Positions 34,996-45,032 of a stretch of DNA of 64,000 bases are shown here, piece by piece. Source of the DNA: JAEUMD01 sp036768475 (GTDB lineage Bacteria > Pseudomonadota > Alphaproteobacteria > Rhizobiales > Hyphomicrobiaceae); NCBI GenBank assembly GCA_036768475.1, contig DAIPMW010000018.1, positions 9,970 to 73,969 on the forward strand. Reading direction: 5' to 3'. Below the pieces are notes generated by a model. It was not told the origin of the DNA, did no database searches, and worked only from the letters and a program-made list of their open reading frames with translations. Every line of letters begins with the position of its first letter. Position 1 is the first letter of the stretch. The translations under genes were made by a program, and so were the position numbers.

Positions 34996-36734
34996 GCGCG
35001 GCCTCCTGCAATAGCCGCAACCGGAAGGCGCGCACTCTCTGCGTCGATATCCTCGGGTATCGTGGCTCGGTCCGGCGTTACGTGAGGGCGGCCCGGCTGC
35101 CGCATCTCCATTGGCGTCTTCACGCTCTGGATCACACCGCCAGCCAGGATCACCACCTTGTCCATCAGGGTCAGGAGTCGCGGATCCTGAGTGGCAATGA
35201 CGAGAGACACGCCATCCGCCTTCAGTTTTCCGAGCGCGCGCACTAATTCGCGCATACCCACGCCATCGAGACCCGCTTCGGGCTCGTCCAGTACGAGGAT
35301 TGACGGCATCGATACGATGGCCCGCGCCAGTGCAACCGCTCGCCGCTCGCTGAACGACAGTGCCCTTCCACCCGGACCAACCTCCGTCTCATAACCATTA
35401 GGAAGCTCCTGCAGCCTTTGATGCACACCGGCGCGAAGTCCGGCACGCGCAGCCGCCATCAGGCTTTGATCTGAAAAGCGTACGATGTTCTCATGCACTG
35501 TTCCTTCGGCCAGCATCGGATCGTCCGCCATATAGCCGACCCGCGGCTCACCACCACCGCGTTGCCAGCGATGAACCGGAACGCCATCGAGATCAGCGCT
35601 GCCCGTTGTCGGGACGATGGCACCTGCAATCACCGCCGCGAACGTTGATTTGCCCGAACCGTTGGGTCCCACGAGCGCCACGCACTCGCCAGGTCCGATC
35701 TCCAGCGCCGCACCACGCAGTGCTGGGACCTTGCGGCCCGGGAGGTAAACGGTGACATTCTTCAGGTTCATCTGCCCGGCGAGCGGATCATCACCATCGG
35801 CGATGTTCACCGCGCGCACGCTGTCGGGCATGGCTTTGAGCCTCTGGTAAGCGCGCCACGCCGAGATTGCCGGTTTGATAGCGCCGACCAGCTGCTCCAT
35901 CGGAGCCAGCGCGCGCGCCAATAGAATTGCTGATGCCACCAGCACACCCGGGCTTACCTGTTCGCCGATAACGAGCCAGGCGCCAAGGGCGTAGATTGCC
36001 ACCTGCGCGCCTACGCGCACGAGGCGTCCGAGTGCCTTAACGAAGCTCGTTCGCTTGAGAAGGGAATAGTTGCCGGAGATCTGGCTGCAATTGGACATGC
36101 GCCAGCGTCTTGCAACGCCCTCCGCGAGGCCGAGGGCCGCAACCAGGGTGGCATTGGATGTGGCGAGCCCCCACCATTGGCTTGAACGTTCGCGGACCTC
36201 CAGCGACTCTCGCTGCAAACGTTCCGTAAGCGCCGCCTGAAGCAGCGAGACGACGAACAGTGCGCCGACCGATACAGCTCCCAGAAGGCCGATGAGGGGA
36301 TGCAGGAGCACCAGGGCTATGAGAAAAATCGGCACCCAGGGGCCATCGAAGAAAGGCATGACTGCGGAACTCGAGACAAACCCGCGCAATGTCTCGAGTG
36401 CGCGCACGTCCTGCCGCAACTCGCTGCCCGGTTGCCCTGCCTTGAGCCCGTTCTCCAGTATGAACTCGCCCATTTCCTGGTCGAGCCAGCCGCCCGCTCG
36501 GGCGAGGATCAGGTCCCGCACGATTTCGAGACCTGCCAGCGTCGCGAGCGCAACTGCGGTAATTGAGGTGATGATGACCAGTGTTTCGATGGAGCCGAGC
36601 GGAACGACGGTCTCGAACACCTGGAGGGTGAAAAGCGGCGTCGCCATCATCAGGACGTTGATGAAGCCGCTGAACACGAACGCCTTGACCAAGGCGCTGC
36701 GTGCCCGCTTCAACATCCGCCGCGACGTACGCAT
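34992..36734 (-). CDS. Type I secretion ABC exporter, ATPase/permease (PrtD type)
   Basis: 580 residues when started at ATG 36734, the usual PrtD length. The N-terminal membrane domain (residues about 10-320) has five to six hydrophobic segments and the MMATPLFTLQVFETVVP start typical of the family. The ATPase domain has Walker A GPNGSGKST, the signature LSFSERR (a variant of LSGGQR) and Walker B ILVLDEPEAGLDG with the H-loop replaced by VIATQDPRL. The frame is open to 36860, with weak start sites. It should export the RTX protein encoded upstream, whose C-terminus is of the type recognised by such systems. Confidence 0.93.
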   Translation of the reverse strand: MRTSRRMLKRARSALVKAFVFSGFINVLMMATPLFTLQVFETVVPLGSIETLVIITSITAVALATLAGLEIVRDLILARAGGWLDQEMGEFILENGLKAGQPGSELRQDVRALETLRGFVSSSAVMPFFDGPWVPIFLIALVLLHPLIGLLGAVSVGALFVVSLLQAALTERLQRESLEVRERSSQWWGLATSNATLVAALGLAEGVARRWRMSNCSQISGNYSLLKRTSFVKALGRLVRVGAQVAIYALGAWLVIGEQVSPGVLVASAILLARALAPMEQLVGAIKPAISAWRAYQRLKAMPDSVRAVNIADGDDPLAGQMNLKNVTVYLPGRKVPALRGAALEIGPGECVALVGPNGSGKSTFAAVIAGAIVPTTGSADLDGVPVHRWQRGGGEPRVGYMADDPMLAEGTVHENIVRFSDQSLMAAARAGLRAGVHQRLQELPNGYETEVGPGGRALSFSERRAVALARAIVSMPSILVLDEPEAGLDGVGMRELVRALGKLKADGVSLVIATQDPRLLTLMDKVVILAGGVIQSVKTPMEMRQPGRPHVTPDRATIPEDIDAESARLPVAAIAGGRA

Positions 36735-36883
36735 TTCACCTGAACCTTTACTCTGGAAGGCCTCGGCCAACCGGAAACTACCCACGCAAATACGTTTACC
36801 GCCCGGATCAAACCGGCCGGACGAGCCTTTCATGGTTACCAAATCAGACTGAAGGAACACCTAACGCCGGATGTGCTCGCCTG

Positions 36884-37010
36884 TAGAGCAGGTCAGGTTT
36901 TGATTGAATCACGTCTGGCCGTTGCGACCTGCGCTATCTCTTTGCTTGAGAGACTGATTCACAGCCTCGATGGAAGCAGTCGTGCTTCCATCTCAACCGA
37001 TCAGGCTCTA
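36884..37010 (-). repeat. Dispersed repeat family B, copy 2 (full length, 127 bp)
   Basis: 127 bp, inverted relative to the copies at 44874 and 58547. Ends TAGAGC and GCTCTA. Contains the GATGGAAGC/GCTTCCATC hairpin and the GATTGAATCACGTCTGGCC segment shared with the others. It lies between the RTX gene and the exporter gene, both on the minus strand. Confidence 0.85.
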
Positions 37011-37097
37011 GGTTCAGCGCGACCACGGAAAATGTAGGGTGAGCGGCCGATTGCTGCTCACCCGTTTGATGCCTTCACGATTGGAGTCTGCCAATTC

Positions 37098-39467
37098 CTA
37101 AACGACGAAGTGGGCGCCGCCGATGAGATCACCGATATCGAGACCATGAACCCCGTCCAGGAAGACCACGTCGACATAACCGCTTTGCCCGCCCAAATCG
37201 ATTGAGATCATGGTGCCGTCCAATGTCTCGGTCAGATGCACGTCGTGCAAAAGGTCCAACGCGTCCTTATTCGAGCCGAAGTCGGAGAAGTCGAGCTTGT
37301 CGCCCGCACCGAAGTCCGTGATCGTGTCGAAACCGTAATAATTCGAACCCAACTGCACGTCGGCCTGCTGGAACACGAACGTATCGTTACCTTCACCTCC
37401 GGTCAGTACGTCGTAGCCCTTGCCGCCCTGGATGACGTCGTCGCCTGCGCCGCCGTCGAAAAGGTTGTCGCCCTTGCTTCCGAGAAGCTGATCGTCACCG
37501 GAGCCACCGTTGACGCCTTCGATCCCATTCAGCTTATCCTTGCCCACAGCACCGCTCACCTGACCATTGCTGAGACTGACGCTCATTCCAGTTGATGCGT
37601 CCGAATAATCGACGACGTCGAACCCGGAGCCACCGAAAATCTTGTCGTTGTCACCGTCGACAGCGGCGATGATGACGTCATTGCCGGAGCCGCCATCGAT
37701 CTTGTCGGCTCCGCTGCCGTCGTAGATCACATCGTTGCCGGCGCCGCCATTGACATCATCCATGCCTGCACCTGCCATAATGACATTGTCGTCGGCGTCT
37801 CCGACGATCTGGTCTGCGAATGCCGAGCCGATCACACCCTCGATCCCGCTGAATAAATCGTGGCCTTCGCCGATCGCAATGCCACTCGACATCGACACGT
37901 ACACGCCGCTGCCCGAAGTGCTGAAGTCGATGAAATCGAAGCCCGCGCCGCCGTACATCTGGTCATCGCCGGCACCGCCGCTCAGCGTGTCCACGCCGCC
38001 CATGCCGTCAACGCCATCGAAGCTAACGTTTATGGTGCCGGTGGAGGAATTCGTGGAGCCATTCTGCTCGTGCGCTGTTGCCATCACGATCAGCGAGAAG
38101 TCCGTCGGCGATCCGACATTGAGCGTCAGCCCGTCGAGGTCTGCCGCGTTGACTTGCCACACACCGGGGCTGGATTCCTGACCGGCCGAAAGAGTGGCCC
38201 CCGCTGGAATGCCGGAGATCTGCACCACCAGCGTCTCAGATCCATCCAGATCTTCGAGCGCTGCCTTGATGTCGAGCGCTACGCTGTAGCTCCCCTCGTC
38301 GTTGCCTTCAGAATAAAGGATATCATTGCCCGCGCCACCGGAAATCACATCGGACCCGGCAGTTCCGTACAGCACGTCATCGCCGCTTGTTCCCTCGATG
38401 ACCTTGCCGCTAACGGACACCGTAACATCGGCGACGCTTAGAATTGGGGCATCCGCGACACCGTTGACGGTCACGTTGACAACCTGATTGACGCTCACGC
38501 CGCTTGCATCCGTGATGACAACCTCGAAGCTGTCGGCGCCGGAAAAGTTCTCCGCCGGTGTATAGATGAACGCGCCAGTCTCCGGATCGATCGTCACAGT
38601 GCCGTTCGCTGGCCCTGACGAAATCCCATATGCCATCGTATCGCCGTCAGGATCGATAGCGACGACCGTGCCCGAAACCGATTGATCCTCGTTGATGCTG
38701 ACGGATTGTACAGCTTCCGCCTGCGGCGCTGAGTTCAGAAGATCTTTCCAGTCCACCTCGACGCCGTCGACGTCCAGCTTCAGTTCCTCGATCGAAGAGA
38801 CGGTGAGACCCAGCGACTCGAACGTGAAGCTTTCGGTTGTCGCCATTTCCGCCAGCACGTTCACGTTGCCACCAGCGGCGGCATATTGCGCGTCGAGCCA
38901 ATCGGCAAAGTCTGCCAGATCATCCGTCAACTGGGCGAGATCGGCCCCTTCGACCTGCAAGGCGACGGTATCAATGCCAAGTCCGCCAACAATGCTGTCG
39001 GAGCCGGTGCCGGACTGGTAGATGAGCGTATCGTCGCCCGCCCCGCCATCCAGGACGTCGTCCCCCATTCCGCCGTAAAGCGTGTCGTTGCCCGCGCCGC
39101 CATAAAGCTTGTCGTTTTCGCTGCCGCCGTCGATGACGTCATTGCCACCATCGCCATAAATTGTATCGACACCGGCGCCGCCAAAGATGGTGTCGTTGCC
39201 GCCGCCACCGAAGATGCCATCGTTGCCATCTTCGCCATAGATCACATCGTTTCCGGAATCGCCGACAAGCGCGTCGTTGCCTGTACCGCCATAGAGCGTG
39301 TCGTTGCCAGCATCGCCATAGACGTAGTCATTACCCTCGCCACCGTTGACGATGTCGTCGCCGTCACCGCCATTGAGGCGATCCTTGCCTGCCCCGCCGC
39401 TCATCACGTCGTTGCCTGTCGTGCCGACCAGGGTGTCGTCCCCCGCCGTCCCAACGATGTCGCTCAT
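37098..39467 (-). CDS. RTX calcium-binding protein with VCBS/cadherin-like domain, type I secreted
   Basis: 789 residues, acidic and glycine-rich, no cysteine in the mature part. Nine-residue RTX repeats (GGxGxDxLx) fill residues about 10-160, recur near 380 and 500-530, and dominate 560-720. A Tandem-95/cadherin-like module lies near 250-350 (INEDQSVSGTVVAIDPDGD, IDPETGAFIYTPAENFSGADSFE). The C-terminal 60 residues (FVFQQADVQLG, FGAGDKLDFSDFG) form the usual RTX end and secretion signal. ATG at 39467 has GGGGA nine bases upstream. No enzymatic domain was seen, so a surface or matrix adhesin is more likely than a protease or toxin. The exporter pair lies downstream. Confidence 0.92.
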   Translation of the reverse strand: MSDIVGTAGDDTLVGTTGNDVMSGGAGKDRLNGGDGDDIVNGGEGNDYVYGDAGNDTLYGGTGNDALVGDSGNDVIYGEDGNDGIFGGGGNDTIFGGAGVDTIYGDGGNDVIDGGSENDKLYGGAGNDTLYGGMGDDVLDGGAGDDTLIYQSGTGSDSIVGGLGIDTVALQVEGADLAQLTDDLADFADWLDAQYAAAGGNVNVLAEMATTESFTFESLGLTVSSIEELKLDVDGVEVDWKDLLNSAPQAEAVQSVSINEDQSVSGTVVAIDPDGDTMAYGISSGPANGTVTIDPETGAFIYTPAENFSGADSFEVVITDASGVSVNQVVNVTVNGVADAPILSVADVTVSVSGKVIEGTSGDDVLYGTAGSDVISGGAGNDILYSEGNDEGSYSVALDIKAALEDLDGSETLVVQISGIPAGATLSAGQESSPGVWQVNAADLDGLTLNVGSPTDFSLIVMATAHEQNGSTNSSTGTINVSFDGVDGMGGVDTLSGGAGDDQMYGGAGFDFIDFSTSGSGVYVSMSSGIAIGEGHDLFSGIEGVIGSAFADQIVGDADDNVIMAGAGMDDVNGGAGNDVIYDGSGADKIDGGSGNDVIIAAVDGDNDKIFGGSGFDVVDYSDASTGMSVSLSNGQVSGAVGKDKLNGIEGVNGGSGDDQLLGSKGDNLFDGGAGDDVIQGGKGYDVLTGGEGNDTFVFQQADVQLGSNYYGFDTITDFGAGDKLDFSDFGSNKDALDLLHDVHLTETLDGTMISIDLGGQSGYVDVVFLDGVHGLDIGDLIGGAHFVV

Positions 39468-39757
39468 AACACCGGTCCCCGAGCACATTGTCGCCCTTGA
39501 GCAAAGATCGTACGTCGGCTCGGCTGCAAAAGAATTATGCGAAACGCGACAATTGTAAGAAACGTCGAATTATCTGGAAAATTCGGACGAAAGTTCCCAA
39601 AATACCGATCGAATATATGGGGTCAAATTCATCGAGCCTGCTGCACGCTCAAGAATGGGACGATCATCAACCGCTTTTGAAGCGTATGAATGCCCCTTCG
39701 CCTTCGCTGTAACCCATGCGCCTCCAGCGACCGTGTCAATCCGCTCATTAACATGAT

Positions 39758-41152
39758 CTAAACGAAAAGCTTGCCTGGATTTAGGATCCCTTTGGGGTCG
39801 AGGGTATTTTTTATCGCCCGCATCATCGAGACGCCGCCTTCCCCGAATTCCTTTTCGAGATAACGCATCTTTCCCTGTCCAATGCCATGCTCGCCTGTGC
39901 ACGTCCCCTCCATGGCGATGGCGCGGGCTGCCAAGCGACCCAGAAACTCCTCCAATGCCCTGCGCTCATCGGCATTGTCCGGATCGATGACCGGCGTGGC
40001 GTGGAAGTTGCCATCGCCGACGTGGCCAACGATGGGCGATATGAGATTGAGCCGCGCGATATCCGCTTCGGTCTGCGAGATGCACTCGGCCAGCCGCGAG
40101 ATCGGAACGCACACATCCGTAGCCAGCGTGTGGCGCCCGGGCCAAGCCGACTTGGTCGCCCAATAGGCGTCGTGTCGCGCTTTCCAGAGCCGCCGCCGCT
40201 CGTCCTCGTCCGTCGCCGTTTCGAACGAGCGCGCACCATTCTCCATCGCGATATCGCGAAACATCTCGACTTGTGGATCGAGCCCCGCAGCCGTGCCGTG
40301 GAACTCGACGAACAGCGTCGGCGCGGGCTCCAGTCCAAGCTTGGAATATGTGTTCACTGCCTCGATCTGCAGCCTGTCGAGAAGCTCGATGCGCGCAAGA
40401 CCCAGACCGCCGAGTTGCATGGCCTGCATGGTCACCGTCGCTGCCGCCGAAACGGTCGCGAATGCGCAGACCGCAGCGACCGTCGTCTCCGGCAGGCCAT
40501 AAAGGCGCACCGTCAACTCCGTGATGATACCGAGCGTGCCTTCCGAACCCACGAGCAGTCGTGTCAGGTCATAGCCTGCCGCCGACTTGCGTGCCCGGCC
40601 CCCCGTCTTGACGATGCTGCCATCAGCGAGTACCGCCGTCGCTGACACGACGTTCTCGCGCATCGTGCCATACCGCACCGCATTCGTTCCCGAGGCCCGC
40701 GTCGCCGCCATCCCGCCGAGCGTTGCAGATTCCGCTCCCGGGTCGACTGGGAAGAACAGGCCGGTATCGCGAAGATAGGTATTGAGCTGCACGCGCGTCA
40801 CGCCGGCTTCCACCGTGGCATCGAGATCGTCCGCGTGCACTGCCAGGATCCGCGTCATACGCGACAGGTCGAGCGAGATCCCGCCATGAGGCGCGTTGAT
40901 CTGACCTTCCAGCGACGTACCGCCGCCAAAAGCGATGACCGGCATGTCATACGCAGCCGCAATACCGACGACATCCGCCACGTCCTCAGTCGTTTCGGCG
41001 AACACGACCACGTCGGGCGGCTGGTTCTGGAGCCACGTAATCGTGTTGGCGTGCTGCCGGCGCATCTCGCGACCAGTTTCAACACGGCCAGGAAAGCGTT
41101 GTTTCAGGACATTGATGACCGTATCGGCAGTGCCCTGCTCTGGCTTGCTCAT
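39758..41152 (-). CDS. FAD-binding oxidase, GlcD / D-lactate dehydrogenase type
   Basis: 464 residues. The FAD_binding_4 domain has PVIAFGGGTSLEG (residues about 71-83) and VDPGAESATLGGMAATRASGTN; the C-terminal domain has the FAD-linked oxidase motifs VGHVGDGNFH and GTCTGEHGIGQGK. It oxidises 2-hydroxy acids such as D-lactate or glycolate to keto acids, passing electrons to an unknown acceptor. In a serine-cycle organism a glycolate/glyoxylate role is conceivable. ATG at 41152 preferred (frame open to 41314). No GlcE/GlcF partner genes are adjacent, favouring the single-subunit D-lactate type. Confidence 0.92.
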   Translation of the reverse strand: MSKPEQGTADTVINVLKQRFPGRVETGREMRRQHANTITWLQNQPPDVVVFAETTEDVADVVGIAAAYDMPVIAFGGGTSLEGQINAPHGGISLDLSRMTRILAVHADDLDATVEAGVTRVQLNTYLRDTGLFFPVDPGAESATLGGMAATRASGTNAVRYGTMRENVVSATAVLADGSIVKTGGRARKSAAGYDLTRLLVGSEGTLGIITELTVRLYGLPETTVAAVCAFATVSAAATVTMQAMQLGGLGLARIELLDRLQIEAVNTYSKLGLEPAPTLFVEFHGTAAGLDPQVEMFRDIAMENGARSFETATDEDERRRLWKARHDAYWATKSAWPGRHTLATDVCVPISRLAECISQTEADIARLNLISPIVGHVGDGNFHATPVIDPDNADERRALEEFLGRLAARAIAMEGTCTGEHGIGQGKMRYLEKEFGEGGVSMMRAIKNTLDPKGILNPGKLFV

Positions 41153-41416
41153 TGCCCGCACACCTTTCTTGCGGTTTCGCAGAACATGGCTTCGCAGGAT
41201 AACGAAAACACTGCGATATTTGGCACCACTTTCCGCACTGCAAACACGCTGCGCCACCGCCAGCCCGTATGCATCATGCCCGCCTCCCCATCTGTTGCCG
41301 AATTGCACCTCCAACTCATGCCATCGTGACGCCAGCAGTCGAGCGACATTCTTACATTCCCGGACTTGCTCTAGAAATACCGGGTCAATCGTATCCCAAC
41401 CCGAGGGGGTTTCATC

Positions 41417-42697
41417 ATGAAATTCAGGTGGCTTGCGTCCGCGCTCGCGGCAATCTTGTTCACCACCGTCATCGGCTCAACCGATGCAAGCGCACAGCGG
41501 GCGAGCCTCATCCGCATGGCCGACACCGAGGCAGATCTGAGCGCCGGCAGCGTCACCATCAACACGTCGCGCGTGCCGGGCTCGTTCGGCGAGCTGCGCC
41601 TCTACAACAACGGTTCCAACATCCTGATCGACAACGTCAAGGTCTACTATTCCGACGGCAGCGTGCACAACGAGAACCGCACGATCAATCTACTCCGCGG
41701 CGAGCGGACACGGCCGATCGATCCTGGTCGCGCCAACAAGTTCGTCGACAAGATCGTCGTGACGTACAAGGAAGTCGCAAACTCGCGCCGTTCCGCGCAC
41801 CTTGTTGTCTACGGCATGCAGGACAAGCGCGCCGCACGCGAAGAGCGCCCGCGCACAGCTGTCGCCACCCCCGCTAACCCGCGCAAGCCCGCGCAGCAAC
41901 CGCCGCCCACCGCCGCCCCGACCGCACCGCCTGCCGTCGAAAAGGTGCCGATCAAATACACCAAGGCAGCTTCGGAAACGCGTTGCGTGGGTGAAGGAAG
42001 CCTTCTCTTGCGCCGCGCCAACGTCGGCTTCGGCAATGACCGCGACCGCCTCAAGATCGGCGGCCAGGCCGGCAAATTCGATAAGATCCGCCTGTGCGTG
42101 TTCGGCCACGACATCGACCTGGTCGACCTCAAGGTGACGTTTGCAAAAGGCGATCCCCTGGAGCTGCCCTACGCGGGATTGATCCCTGCGGGGAACCGCA
42201 CCCAGCCCATGAGCCTCAAGGGCGATCGGTTTATCGATACCATCGACATCACATACAAGAAGCGTGAAGGCATTACCGCGTTTGCCAACGTCGAAATCTG
42301 GGGCGAGGTCTCGGAGAAGTGGATCGATGAGGAATCCGAGCTTTTCAATGACGGTTGGGTTCGCCTCACATCGGGACAGACCGCAGGCTTCGTCGGCTTC
42401 GACACGGAGCGCACGCCCGTCCGTACCCACAAGCGCGGCTTCAGCAAGATTCGCGTCGTCACCCACGACCGCGACATTACGCTCGACTATGTCGAGCTGT
42501 TCTTCGAGGACGGCACCTCGCAGAAGATTGCTGCCAACCGTGCCAAAGTGGAGCCTAATGTCGGTTATGGCCCCGTCGAGATCGAGGGCGGCCCCAAGCG
42601 CGTCAAAGAAGTCGAAGCCCGCTATCGCTCTCGCTTCTTCGACAAGGAGGCAAAAGGAGCCGACCGTGCCACAGTGGAGGTCTGGGCAAAGCGCTGA
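41417..42697 (+). CDS. Exported protein with three DUF2541-like repeats
   Basis: 426 residues. Signal peptide (residues 1-27, ending ASAQ). Then three units of about 110-120 residues, each with the pattern G-x-F-x-x-(I/L)-R-x-x-V...(I/V)-x-L-x-x-(V/L)-x-(V/L)-x-(F/Y)-x-D-G, and ending IVVTYK, IDITYK or VEARYR followed by a VxVxG strand. Units 1 and 2 are joined by a proline-rich linker (about 150-175). The third unit ends the protein. Ribosome site GAGGGGG precedes the start. Periplasmic or surface location is predicted; function unknown. The next gene is a paralogue. Confidence 0.75.
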   Translation: MKFRWLASALAAILFTTVIGSTDASAQRASLIRMADTEADLSAGSVTINTSRVPGSFGELRLYNNGSNILIDNVKVYYSDGSVHNENRTINLLRGERTRPIDPGRANKFVDKIVVTYKEVANSRRSAHLVVYGMQDKRAAREERPRTAVATPANPRKPAQQPPPTAAPTAPPAVEKVPIKYTKAASETRCVGEGSLLLRRANVGFGNDRDRLKIGGQAGKFDKIRLCVFGHDIDLVDLKVTFAKGDPLELPYAGLIPAGNRTQPMSLKGDRFIDTIDITYKKREGITAFANVEIWGEVSEKWIDEESELFNDGWVRLTSGQTAGFVGFDTERTPVRTHKRGFSKIRVVTHDRDITLDYVELFFEDGTSQKIAANRAKVEPNVGYGPVEIEGGPKRVKEVEARYRSRFFDKEAKGADRATVEVWAKR

Positions 42698-43084
42698 TGC
42701 AAGGTCTCGGAGGCCGGCCGCATAAGCCGGTGCATCTGGGCAAGAATGCGCGGTGGGCGGTTCCCTGAACCGTCCACTTCGCTTTTCTATAGGTTCGCAG
42801 GCCTTGAAGCCGCCAGCTGCGCCCACCGGGCATGGCGGCTATGGCGCTCCGATGCAGCCGATCTTCTTTGAATTGGCAAATAATTATCCGGTTTTTCGTC
42901 CCATAATCGTCTTTTTTCAGTCGTCTCGGACGTCTAGTTTCTCCGCGAGCAAAGTTCCTGAATCAAGCCTCCTCCATTTCGGAGCGCGACGGAGGCCTGC
43001 TCCCATAAGAAAAACGTTCTCTGCCGGCAGCCACACGTTTGCTGTCTTGAGGCTCTGATCCGCACCTTGTTGGAGGAAACCACC
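42698..43084. other. 387-bp intergenic region between the two repeat-protein genes
   Basis: No gene supported. It contains a GC-rich first half and an AT-richer stretch at about 42870-42920 that may be a promoter. No clear terminator hairpin with T-tract was seen, so the two genes may or may not be cotranscribed. Confidence 0.4.
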
Positions 43085-44584
43085 GTGTTGGCAATCTTGA
43101 GATCCGCCGTTTTGGTCATGCTGGCGCTGATGATCGCACTGCCCGCCTCTGCGCAGCGTGCACACCGCGACTGGGTCCTGCTGGGCCAGCAGGAAGTGGG
43201 CTTCCTGGTCGACCGCGATGTCATCAACGTCGCGCGCGAGGGCATTCGCTTCTCGCAACTCCGCATCGAAGCTGAGCGCAACGACGTCTATCTCATTTCG
43301 CTGCGGCTCGTTTACCAGAACGGCTATGCCGAAGATTTCCGCGTCGACCGCGCGTTGAAAGCGGGCCTCGAAGCCCTTCCCATCGACTTGAGGGGCGAGC
43401 GTAGTTACCTGCGCAGGATCGAAATGGTCTACCGTGCGCGGCCCGATTTCCGCGGCCGCGCCATCGTCCGCATCTATGGCGAATTGCGGCCTGTCCACCG
43501 CCCCGGATTCGTCGAAACCACCCGCTTTGAAGTGATCGATACCCAGTCGATCCGCCGTCGCGACCGAGATCCCGTTGTGTTTGACGTCGGCCGGAGAGAA
43601 GGCCGCTATGTCCGGCTCAGATTCAAGGCTGGCAACGGTGGCGTTCGCATCGGCGACGTGCGCATCACTTTCGGCAACGGTGAAACGCGACGCGTCATCG
43701 TCGAGGATCGCCTTGACGATGACGAGCTGAGCCGTGTCATCGACCTCGAAGGCGACCGCCGGTTCATTCGATCCGTGCATGTCGAGGCGCGCCCGCTTCG
43801 TGGTGAACGTGACGCGACGCTCGTGTTACTTGGCGAGAGGGACGCGACGCCACCGCGCCGCCCCGATCTCGGCGGCTTCATGCCGATCACCAAGCAGCGC
43901 ATCACGCGGCGCAGCGATGACGGCCTCGTGGAATTCGAAGTCGGCCGCGAAGAGGGCCGCTTCAGCGAGTTGCGCTTCCTCGCCCAGGACGGCGACATTT
44001 TCATTCGCGAGGTGATCGTCGTCTTTGGCAATGGTGAGACGCAGCGCGCGCGTATCCGCGACCGGCTCAACCTGGATGAGCTGTCGGAGACGATTGACTT
44101 GGCCGGCGAGAGCCGCGCGATCCGCAAGGTGCAGGTTCGCGGTCGGCTGGCCCGCGGCGAGCGCGACGCTACCCTCGTTCTGCTCGGCAAGGAGAACGAA
44201 GGACGCCGCCGCATGGGTGACCGTGGTGGCCCGCGTGAAGAATGGGTTATGCTCGGTCGTCAGCGCGCTGCTCTCTTCAAAGCCGACACCGACGTTTTCA
44301 GGGTGGGCCGCGAGATGGGTACGTTCCGGGCAATCCGTGCGGTTGTGCGTGGCCCGGAGGTTCGCTTCTATTCCATGACCATCAAGTACGGGAATGGAAG
44401 CACGGAAGATGTTCCGCTAATCGGCATCATCCGCGGTGGCGAGACCTCCAGACCTTACGATCTGAAGGGCCGTGACCGCTTCATCGAAAGCATCACGTTC
44501 AAGTATCGCTCCAAGCTCAGCCTCGCGGGCTCCGGCTCGATCGAGATTCAGGGCCTGAAGCATGGACCCTACCGTGGCCGCTGA
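43085..44584 (+). CDS. Exported protein with four DUF2541-like repeats
   Basis: 499 residues. GTG start at 43085 follows GGAGGAAACCACC, a strong ribosome site. Signal peptide ends near ASAQ (residue 24). Four units of about 105-115 residues follow; units 2 and 3 are most alike (VGRxEGRFxxLRF, FGNGETxRxxIxDRL, DELSxxIDLxG, RGERDATLVLLG), units 1 and 4 start WVLLGQQ and WVMLGRQ. The protein is strongly arginine-rich. DUF2541 is assigned from the WVxLG...FGNG layout and is not certain. It ends the gene pair; no operon partner follows. Confidence 0.78.
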   Translation: MLAILRSAVLVMLALMIALPASAQRAHRDWVLLGQQEVGFLVDRDVINVAREGIRFSQLRIEAERNDVYLISLRLVYQNGYAEDFRVDRALKAGLEALPIDLRGERSYLRRIEMVYRARPDFRGRAIVRIYGELRPVHRPGFVETTRFEVIDTQSIRRRDRDPVVFDVGRREGRYVRLRFKAGNGGVRIGDVRITFGNGETRRVIVEDRLDDDELSRVIDLEGDRRFIRSVHVEARPLRGERDATLVLLGERDATPPRRPDLGGFMPITKQRITRRSDDGLVEFEVGREEGRFSELRFLAQDGDIFIREVIVVFGNGETQRARIRDRLNLDELSETIDLAGESRAIRKVQVRGRLARGERDATLVLLGKENEGRRRMGDRGGPREEWVMLGRQRAALFKADTDVFRVGREMGTFRAIRAVVRGPEVRFYSMTIKYGNGSTEDVPLIGIIRGGETSRPYDLKGRDRFIESITFKYRSKLSLAGSGSIEIQGLKHGPYRGR

Positions 44585-45032
44585 CCCTGCAGCAGACATT
44601 ACCGCATCGGACGAACACGCACTTGGCTTGCCGGAGTGTCAACACGCTGGCATGCTCATAGACCATGGCCAGCAACATCCCCGACTATTCGCCGCGATCC
44701 AATCCAGCGGGCGGAAGACGCCGCAACGGCTTCCGCCTCGCCGTCACGCTCGCGCGGCGGCCATGTTTCTGCTGCGGCTGCTGGTGTCTCAGACCGTCCG
44801 ATGCGCGGCGGGCACGCCGCATTTTCCGCATCGTGCGCAAGGCCGCTGCAGCCCGTCAGATTTAGAACCTGCCTAGAGCCTGATCGGCCTATATGGAAGC
44901 GCGCCTGCTTCCATATAGGCCGTGAATCAGTCTCTCAAACAAAGCGATAGAGCAGGCCACGACGGCCTGAGGTGATTCAATCAAAACCTCACCTGCTCTA
45001 GTTGAAGTCTGTAACGGTTCAGCATTTGGACC
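44585..45032. other. 448-bp convergent intergenic region
   Basis: No gene supported on either strand. The right part contains repeat family B copy 3 (44874-45000), followed by a fragment resembling repeat family A (GTTGAAG...GGTTCAG) at 45001-45020. Transcripts from both sides probably end here. Confidence 0.5.
44874..45000 (+). repeat. Dispersed repeat family B, copy 3 (full length, 127 bp)
   Basis: 127 bp with ends TAGAGC and GCTCTA. A perfect inner hairpin pairs CTATATGGAAGC with GCTTCCATATAG; further segments are GTGAATCAGTCTCTC, GATAGAGCAGGCC and TGATTCAATCAAAACC. Located in a convergent gap, 33 bp before the ppc stop. Confidence 0.9.

Noticed and set aside
37098..39467. CRISPR-like or satellite repeats
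   Set aside because: The periodic 27-base pattern is the coding sequence of RTX nonapeptides, not a DNA array.
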